This document shows, piece after piece, positions 6,780-11,922 of a stretch of 11,922 nucleotides of DNA. The notes beneath the pieces were generated by a model. It was given only the letters and a program-made list of their open reading frames with translations, did not search any database and was not told the origin of the DNA. Source of the stretch: Fervidobacterium sp. (GTDB taxonomy: Bacteria > Thermotogota > Thermotogae > Thermotogales > Fervidobacteriaceae); assembly GCA_003522805.1 (NCBI GenBank), contig DPIB01000169.1, positions 1-11,922 on the forward strand. Direction: 5' to 3'. The position numbers were made by a program, and so were the translations under genes. Numbering within the stretch: position 1 is the first letter of the stretch; each line of letters begins with the position of its first letter.

Positions 6780-7490
6780 TTACACCTTTCTCAATTCCTC
6801 GATTGCTATGATCATACCACTGTCCATCCTAATTATCCTGTGCGCTATGTGAGCAACAGTAGTGTCGTGCGTTACGATAACAAAAGTTGTACCAAATTCC
6901 TCGTTGAGTTCTATTATCATTCTCTTTATCTGTTCACCGTTCCTTGAGTCAAGGGCACCGGTAGGTTCATCTGCCCATATAATCTTCGGATTTGTGGACA
7001 AGGCTCGCGCTATCGCAACTCTTTGTTGTTCTCCCCCAGATAGTTGTGAAGGATACGCATCTTTGCGTGAAGCCATATTGACTTTTTCAAGGAGCTCCAA
7101 TGATCTTTTTCTGGCTTCAGAAAGCGGTACTTCGTTCAATAATAGTGGTAGTTCAACATTTTCCACAGCATTTAGGACAGGGATGAGATTAAAAAACTGA
7201 AAAATGAATCCCATGTTTCTTGCTCTGAACCTTGTCTTTTCTTCTTCAGTCATCTTAGTTATTTCTTGATTATCTATGAAAACTTGGCCAGAAGTTGGAA
7301 CGTCAAGACCCGCAAGCAGGTTCAATAAAGTAGTCTTACCAGAACCTGAAGGACCAAATATTGCAACAATTTCACCTTTTGATATCTCTATGCCCACAGA
7401 ATCAAGAGCTACAACTCTTGAATTACTGGAGCCGTAAATTTTTGAAAGATCTTTCGCAACTACAATTGATTTATTCCCTATATTCTCCAC
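6780..7490 (-). CDS. ABC transporter ATP-binding protein, LolD/MacB type
   Basis: 236 residues, a single nucleotide-binding domain. Numbering from the GTG at 7490: Walker A GPSGSGKTT (46-54), Q-loop Q98 in FQFFNL, signature LSGGEQQR (150-157), Walker B IIWADEP with D174/E175, D-loop GALDS and switch His208 in VTHD. The AVENVELPLL and EPTGALDS wording is typical of the MacB/LolD/FtsE-like group, which powers lipoprotein release or peptide/drug extrusion. No permease gene is adjacent in the window, so the partner must be elsewhere. Start choice: a GTG at 7499 overlaps the coaD stop (GTGA), but GAGGTG at 7502-7497 is spaced correctly only for the second GTG at 7490; the 3-residue-longer form is possible. 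It lies between coaD and holA in the operon. Confidence 0.92.
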   Translation of the reverse strand: MENIGNKSIVVAKDLSKIYGSSNSRVVALDSVGIEISKGEIVAIFGPSGSGKTTLLNLLAGLDVPTSGQVFIDNQEITKMTEEEKTRFRARNMGFIFQFFNLIPVLNAVENVELPLLLNEVPLSEARKRSLELLEKVNMASRKDAYPSQLSGGEQQRVAIARALSTNPKIIWADEPTGALDSRNGEQIKRMIIELNEEFGTTFVIVTHDTTVAHIAHRIIRMDSGMIIAIEELRKV

Positions 7491-7495
7491 ACTAT

Positions 7496-7975
7496 TCACC
7501 TCTTAAGTTTTTCGGTAACTTTCCTCTCAACGAATTCTGGAACCCATTGTGAAATTCGCCCACCAAACGATGCAACCTCCTTGACCAGACTCGACGAAAG
7601 GAACGAGAAACTTTTGTCAGTCATTAGGAACACTGTTTCAACTCCGCTGAGTATTTCCTTATTGGCTAATGCCATCTGCATCTCATATTCAAAGTCTGTG
7701 ACAGCTCTTAAACCCCTTATGACAACATTTATTTTGTTTTTGAGTGTGTACTCTGCCAGTAGTCCGGAAAAGCTTTCGACTTTGATATTGGGCAGATCTT
7801 TGAGGCATTCTTTTACCATTTCCATTCTTTCTTCAACTGTGAATGTGTATTTTTTCTGTTTGTTTTCCATAACGACTACATGTAGTTCATCAAATAAAAT
7901 GGAAGCTCTACGAGCGATGTCTATATGCCCAAATGTAATGGGGTCAAACGAACCAGGATATGCTGCTTTTATCAT
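7496..7975 (-). CDS. coaD: phosphopantetheine adenylyltransferase
   Basis: 159 residues, normal for CoaD. The nucleotidyltransferase signature PGSFDPITFGHIDI (8-21) includes the catalytic HxGH-related TxGH with H17. TFTVEERMEMV, VIRGLRAVTDFEYEMQMA and SSSLVKEVASFGG are the conserved substrate-binding and hexamer-contact blocks. The enzyme adds AMP to 4'-phosphopantetheine, giving dephospho-CoA, the penultimate step of CoA synthesis, in the cytoplasm. The ATG at 7975 has AAAGGAG 9 nt upstream. The stop overlaps the upstream GTG candidate of the ABC ATPase. It lies 48 bp after dnaB, with no convincing promoter between them, so it is likely read from the same transcript. Confidence 0.96.
   Translation of the reverse strand: MIKAAYPGSFDPITFGHIDIARRASILFDELHVVVMENKQKKYTFTVEERMEMVKECLKDLPNIKVESFSGLLAEYTLKNKINVVIRGLRAVTDFEYEMQMALANKEILSGVETVFLMTDKSFSFLSSSLVKEVASFGGRISQWVPEFVERKVTEKLKR
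7497..7502 (-). promoter_or_regulatory. ribosome binding site that decides the ABC ATPase start
   Basis: GAGGTG on the minus strand spans the coaD stop region and includes the upstream candidate GTG itself. It sits 6 nt before the GTG at 7490, an ideal distance, whereas it physically overlaps the GTG at 7499. This favours the shorter protein. Confidence 0.65.
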
Positions 7976-8023
7976 TATACTGAACTCCTTTCTCGGACGG
8001 TTGACAAAGTATTTTTAATTGCT

Positions 8024-9367
8024 TTAGTCATTGTCACTGTGGAATACGTCAGATTCAAAGAAATTGGTGAAAGAAGGATTGAACATGAGCGTAACTGTAC
8101 CGATTGGACCGTTACGCTGCTTACCGATTATTACTTCTGTTTCATGTGGGAGATCTATGTTTTGTTTTCTATAATATTCATCTCTGTATAGAAAGATCAC
8201 AAGGTCTGCATCTTGTTCTATTGCCCCGGACTCTCTCAAATCACTCAGCCTTGGTCTCTTGTTATCGCGTTGTTCAACTGCTCTAGAAAGCTGAGATAAA
8301 GCAATGATTGATATGTCTAGTTCCCTAGCCAATAACTTCAAAGATCTCGAAATTTCAGATATCTCCTGTTGCCTATTATCACGCCTACTGTCCATGCTCA
8401 TCAGTTGAAGGTAATCAACAAATACCGCATCCACATCATACTCTTTTTTCATTCTTCTGGCCTTAGCTCTTAAAACCCTTGGTTCGAGGTTTGATTCGTC
8501 ATCGACAACTATATTCGCTTTCATAAGGTTAGAAGCACCACGCATAAGTCTTTTCCACTCTTCATCACTCAACCAACCACGCCGCACCTTTTGAAGGTCC
8601 ACAAGAGATTCCATACACAACAATCTCTGAACAAGTTGCTCTCGGCTCATTTCAAGGCTAAAAATTCCGACTGATGATTCACCGGTAGTTGCCATGTTCT
8701 TCGCCAAGTTCAGAGCAAAGGCAGTCTTTCCAACGCTTGGTCTTGCAGCAACGATTATCAGATCAGATTTATGGAATCCCGAAGTCATTTCGTCCAGCTT
8801 TTTGAAACCAGTTGGTATCCCAGTAACAAACCCAGATAGGCCCTTTGCATGCTTGTCTCTTAACTCTTCGAGATGTTCGAACACATCAGTCAAAGCGTTA
8901 CGTATATCGATGTAACTTTTCGTCGCTTTCGATTCAGCTATTCTGAAGATGATACGTTCTGCTTGGTCCAGTATTTCATCGACATTAGAATCTGAATAAG
9001 CAGTTTCCACTATTTGACTACCAGCTGAGATTAATTCCCTTAGAATAGCTTTATCTCTAACGATGTGAGCATACATTTCGGCATGTGCAGAGGTAGGGAC
9101 ACTATCTGCAAGTTGGGCAACGTACAATTCGCCCCCAACTTTTTCAAGAAGTCCCTGGTCCCTTAGTTTATCGCATACAGAGATGATATCTATAGGTAGA
9201 TTCTCATCGTGCAGTTGTTCAAAAACGGAAAATATGTATCGATGTTTAGTATCGTAGAAATCCACTGAACTCACTATCGATACTATTTCATCAAGTCTCT
9301 CTGGTTCGATCAATATGCTTCCAATCAACGCCTGTTCTGCCTCTAAATTCGCCGGGATGTTCTTCAA
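8024..9367 (-). CDS. dnaB: replicative DNA helicase DnaB
   Basis: 447 residues. The N-terminal primase-interacting domain (about 1-105) starts NLEAEQALIGSIL, as in typical DnaB. A linker follows, then the RecA-like ATPase domain from about 180. It has Walker A ARPSVGKTA (208-216, K214), catalytic Glu239 in SLEM, Walker B VFVDYLQL with D318, ALSQLSR (356-362), ESGAIEQDAD and the KQRNGP arginine-finger segment (R418). There is no intein at the usual insertion points. The hexamer unwinds DNA at the fork. The start is TTG at 9367: AGGA lies 8 nt before it, and the family N-terminus begins almost at once. A 15-codon ORF joins the lnt stop to this start. lnt ends 40 bp upstream and coaD follows 48 bp downstream. 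Confidence 0.97.
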   Translation of the reverse strand: MKNIPANLEAEQALIGSILIEPERLDEIVSIVSSVDFYDTKHRYIFSVFEQLHDENLPIDIISVCDKLRDQGLLEKVGGELYVAQLADSVPTSAHAEMYAHIVRDKAILRELISAGSQIVETAYSDSNVDEILDQAERIIFRIAESKATKSYIDIRNALTDVFEHLEELRDKHAKGLSGFVTGIPTGFKKLDEMTSGFHKSDLIIVAARPSVGKTAFALNLAKNMATTGESSVGIFSLEMSREQLVQRLLCMESLVDLQKVRRGWLSDEEWKRLMRGASNLMKANIVVDDESNLEPRVLRAKARRMKKEYDVDAVFVDYLQLMSMDSRRDNRQQEISEISRSLKLLARELDISIIALSQLSRAVEQRDNKRPRLSDLRESGAIEQDADLVIFLYRDEYYRKQNIDLPHETEVIIGKQRNGPIGTVTLMFNPSFTNFFESDVFHSDND

Positions 9368-9411
9368 TCCATATTCCTCCCAACAATCTTATCGAATCTC
9401 ATTGAATTCAT
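9364..9411 (-). other. 15-codon bridging ORF between lnt and dnaB (possible translational coupler)
   Basis: The ATG at 9411 overlaps the lnt stop (ATGA). The frame encodes MNSMRFDKIVGRNMD and stops at TGA 9366-9364, overlapping the TTG start of dnaB (TTGA). The dnaB Shine-Dalgarno lies inside it. A ribosome ending lnt could re-initiate here and be delivered to the dnaB start. The overlaps at both ends are seen. The function is inference, and there is no strong ribosome site of its own. Confidence 0.25.
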
Positions 9412-10880
9412 GAAAATATGGTTTGCCTTTTCTTTGCGGTTGCACCTGAAATTATGATCAAGATCAATGATATTATTACAAAGTAATCTCCATATTTCGC
9501 ATACAGCGTTACCTTTCTTTCTGGTGCCAAATATATGACTCTCCACTGCGTACCATAAGGAAGAATGGTGATATTTCCATAAATATCACAAAGTCCGCTC
9601 AGTCCTGTATTGGATACTTGTACAATATTTCTCCTTGTTTCAACAGCTCTGAATACGCTCTGAGTAAAGTGTTGTATAAGTGCGATCTTAGAATTATACC
9701 ACCCGTCGTTCGTTGATACAATAAGGTACTCTGATTCTTTAGACAACTCTCTTGAGATATTGGGAAAATAGGATTCAAAACAAACCTGAAGCCCGATTTT
9801 TCCGTATTCAGCTATTTCAAAGATTTTAAGTTCTCCTTTATCAAAATACGCTGCACCCTTTAAAAACTCTAATCTCCCAAATATGCCCTTATACGGTAAC
9901 ATCTCAACAAACGGGAACAACTTGACTTTGTCATACCTGTCAAAGTAATTTCCATTTTCGTATATGTGAAGACTATTGAAAGCACCGTTATCCTCTAAAG
10001 TGGGGTATCCAATTACAACGGTCCTATTTCCAAATACTTCTGACAATTCTCTTTCTTGGGGTGTATTTCGGATATCAACGCTTGGAAATACAGCCTCAGG
10101 GAATATGGTCAAATAATCTGGAGTGTGAGAAAAGTTATCGGTTAAGTAGTTCATAATCTCGGAAATATCGTAGTTATACTTCACTTCTTGAGCAAGATCG
10201 GTTTGGGCAATTACCACAGGCTTACTACCGATAACTCGGGGAAGTCTAGTCTCCAAAACACCGTTAAGCAAAAATAAACAAGCTATGATTGAAAGTGCGA
10301 TATGAAAACTGTGCTTGCTTTTTCGCAAGAGCTTATATAATTCGTAGTTTACAACGACAATTATGAAAAGCAGTCCAAAAGTTCCAGTATAGGGTAGCAG
10401 TTGCAACAAGCCCTTGAAACCATATAATGCATCACTCAGTCTTCCCCCGGTAAAACCCAGATCACCTATTCCCCTTATGAATTCCGTAACAACGTATAGA
10501 GATGCTGCAAATAATGGTTCAAGGAATCTGTATCTTATTTTAGAACTCCATAAGCCATATAGAAAACCAAATAGTAAAAATGGTATAGCCTCCAGTATGC
10601 AAAAGAGTATATAAACAAAAAAACCGGTCGTTGATGAAAACCTTCCAAACAATTCAGGAAAACCAGTCGTTAGGACGTTAATCAAGTAGTTGAAATTGGC
10701 AAATGTGAATAAGAAAAAATAAAGAAAAGAAAGCAAAGAAGAGACTACTGGTCCTTTCCTTTCAAGGGCAAAGAAGAGTGGAATTAGCGCTACAAATATG
10801 AACCCTCCATACACATAGCCTGGCATTGAAACAGTAACTAGTAAAGAAGAAATTGCAACACTTATCAATGTTTCAAGCAT
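9408..10880 (-). CDS. lnt: apolipoprotein N-acyltransferase
   Basis: 490 residues, close to the family norm. The N-terminal membrane part has about six hydrophobic segments (roughly 5-20, 25-40, 46-68, 84-110, 164-182, 192-208). A nitrilase-fold domain (about 220-455) follows, then a final membrane segment (464-480). The Glu-Lys-Cys triad is visible: E262 in IFPEAVFP, K318 in RYDKVKLFPF and C367 in GLQVCFES. E326 matches the essential Glu of the PFGE-like loop, and FRAVETRRNIVQVSNTGLSG is the conserved C-terminal block. Lnt transfers an acyl chain from phospholipid to the N-terminal Cys of lipoproteins at the outer face of the inner membrane. The ATG at 10880 has AAGGGGGA 6 nt upstream. Its neighbours are a DegT aminotransferase upstream and dnaB downstream. 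Confidence 0.95.
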   Translation of the reverse strand: MLETLISVAISSLLVTVSMPGYVYGGFIFVALIPLFFALERKGPVVSSLLSFLYFFLFTFANFNYLINVLTTGFPELFGRFSSTTGFFVYILFCILEAIPFLLFGFLYGLWSSKIRYRFLEPLFAASLYVVTEFIRGIGDLGFTGGRLSDALYGFKGLLQLLPYTGTFGLLFIIVVVNYELYKLLRKSKHSFHIALSIIACLFLLNGVLETRLPRVIGSKPVVIAQTDLAQEVKYNYDISEIMNYLTDNFSHTPDYLTIFPEAVFPSVDIRNTPQERELSEVFGNRTVVIGYPTLEDNGAFNSLHIYENGNYFDRYDKVKLFPFVEMLPYKGIFGRLEFLKGAAYFDKGELKIFEIAEYGKIGLQVCFESYFPNISRELSKESEYLIVSTNDGWYNSKIALIQHFTQSVFRAVETRRNIVQVSNTGLSGLCDIYGNITILPYGTQWRVIYLAPERKVTLYAKYGDYFVIISLILIIISGATAKKRQTIFS

Positions 10881-10962
10881 GACACATCCCCCTTGGTATC
10901 TCCCGTTTTGTAGTCTTTAAGTCTTTATGCTATTCGCTTCCGTAGTCGTAGCCAGTGGACAT

Positions 10963-11922
10963 TCATTTGAGAATATACTCAGTTGCTTCCTCAACTTTTT
11001 TTGATACGTATTCTTGCTGTTCGGTAGTCATATCCGTGAAAAAGGGCAAAGCTATAGTTCGTTCAGCTACTTCTTCTGTAATTGGCAGTATGCCCTCCTT
11101 CCATCCAAGCTCTCTGTATGGCTTTTGCAAATGAACTGGTTCGAAATAGTTTCTGACTTGGACTCCGTTATTTTCTAGATACTCCATGACCCTATTTCTT
11201 GTTTCTTTCTTTGTACCTTTTGGCAATCTCACAACGTAGACGAACCAAGACATCTTCGAAACGTAGTCCTTTATAACAGGAGTCTCGACGTTTTTCAGCA
11301 TGCCTTTATATCGTTTAGCTACTTCATTACGCTTCTGGATTATCGATTCTATTCTTTGCATCTGAGACCAGCCTAGTCCTGCTGACATTTCGTCTATTCT
11401 ATAATTGTATCCGACAAAATCATGAGCCAGCCATTCTTGTCCTTCACCACGTCCTTGATTTCTTAATGCACGGGAGATTTTGTAAACATCTTCATCATCT
11501 GTGACAATCATTCCACCTTCACCTGTCGTAATTTGCTTATTTGGATAGAATCCATATGCCCCAGCGATTCCAAAAGTTCCCGCTTTTCTCCCTTTGTACT
11601 CACTCCCTAGTGCCTCGCAAGAATCTTCAATAATCGTCACACCGTATTTCTCACATATCCTGACTACTCTAACCCAGTCAAGTGGATGGCCAAAGATATC
11701 AACCGCCATCAAGAAAATCTTTTTATTCTCTTTAGAGAGATTACCTAAAGTGTATTCAAGACAATCAACATCCATGTTCAACGTTTCGGGCTCTATATCT
11801 ACAAATTCGATCTGTCCGCCTTCGAACGTGCCGACGTTTGCAGATGCAACAAACGTAAATGATGGAACGACCAGTATCGAGTCTTTGGAAAAACCTATCG
11901 ATTTGAGAATCAAATGCAGTGC
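10963..11922 (-). CDS. DegT/DnrJ/EryC1/StrS family PLP aminotransferase, 5' end outside the window
   Basis: The last 319 codons are present and the frame stays open to the right edge. A start at the TTG (Leu) codon at 11913 would be false, because the sequence before it reads ALHLILKSIGF, the normal G-x-x-AL-x-L helix of the family. About 50 residues are missing. VVPSFTFVASANV, then DIFGHPLDW, IIEDSCEALGSEYKGRKAGTFG and FYPNKQITTGEGGMIVTDD are the family blocks; the Lys of YPNKQ (codon 11538-11536) is the expected PLP Schiff-base residue, with D of IIEDSCEA contacting the cofactor ring. C-terminal NYRIDEMSAGLGWSQMQRI is also diagnostic. The enzymes transfer amino groups onto keto-sugar nucleotides for surface glycans; the exact sugar cannot be told here. 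It lies 82 bp upstream of lnt. Confidence 0.93.
   Translation of the reverse strand, partial: ALHLILKSIGFSKDSILVVPSFTFVASANVGTFEGGQIEFVDIEPETLNMDVDCLEYTLGNLSKENKKIFLMAVDIFGHPLDWVRVVRICEKYGVTIIEDSCEALGSEYKGRKAGTFGIAGAYGFYPNKQITTGEGGMIVTDDEDVYKISRALRNQGRGEGQEWLAHDFVGYNYRIDEMSAGLGWSQMQRIESIIQKRNEVAKRYKGMLKNVETPVIKDYVSKMSWFVYVVRLPKGTKKETRNRVMEYLENNGVQVRNYFEPVHLQKPYRELGWKEGILPITEEVAERTIALPFFTDMTTEQQEYVSKKVEEATEYILK

Noticed and set aside
7974..7979. TATAAT on the minus strand just before coaD
   Set aside because: It includes the coaD ATG itself, and the nearest TTGTCA is 22 nt away; it cannot drive coaD with its SD intact.
8001..8006. TTGACA on the plus strand between dnaB and coaD
   Set aside because: No -10 at 16-18 nt, and it would transcribe only antisense to dnaB.
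7581..8191. Two overlapping plus-strand frames opposite coaD and the end of dnaB
   Set aside because: Both lie on the antisense strand of clearly conserved genes; their sequences show no recognisable domain.
10912..10927. Tandem repeat of AGTCTTTA in the aminotransferase-lnt gap
   Set aside because: Only two 8-bp copies in AT-rich DNA; probably chance, with no promoter or operator context that I can see.
10930..10962. 10-codon frame (MSTGYDYGSE) just after the aminotransferase stop
   Set aside because: No ribosome site and no link to the lnt start; too short to support.
1..11922. CRISPR arrays, insertion sequences, phage or toxin-antitoxin genes
   Set aside because: No regular repeats, transposase motifs or terminal inverted repeats were seen by eye, and nearly all space is filled by housekeeping genes.

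Overview
The window looks like a chromosomal segment from an AT-rich thermophilic bacterium, most likely of the Thermotogae (Fervidobacterium/Thermosipho type). This is an inference from the feel of the proteins (SSB, S18, DnaB, CoaD), the compact rpsF-ssb-rpsR operon and the frequent GTG/TTG starts with strong Shine-Dalgarno sites. No database search was run. Almost all of it is ordinary housekeeping sequence. I see no mobile element, CRISPR array, phage gene or obvious horizontally acquired island.

Layout. Left block (1-3039, minus strand): a large secreted protein with an HExxH zinc-protease domain, a probable beta-propeller and a beta-rich C-terminus, followed 36 bp downstream by the start of an MFS transporter that runs off the left edge. 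Centre (3040-4766, plus strand): back-to-back promoters, then tRNA-Cys(GCA) and tRNA-Met(CAU) with a terminator. Next comes rpsF-ssb-rpsR (S6, SSB, S18), preceded by a leader that can fold into an S6:S18-type autoregulatory element. The operon is closed by a strong hairpin terminator, which also works in the opposite orientation for era, and by a second terminator-like hairpin.

Right block (4767-11922, all minus strand): in transcription order, a DegT-family aminotransferase (5' end outside the window), lnt, dnaB, coaD, an ABC ATPase, holA and era. Spacings are short (GTGA overlap, 4 bp, about 30-80 bp), so much of this is probably one long operon mixing envelope biogenesis, DNA replication, CoA synthesis and ribosome assembly. 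It converges on rpsR at the shared terminator.

The points most worth a second look are the modular metalloprotease, the rpsF leader, a 15-codon ORF that exactly bridges lnt and dnaB, and an ABC ATPase without a permease inside the housekeeping operon. I found no convincing previously undescribed system.
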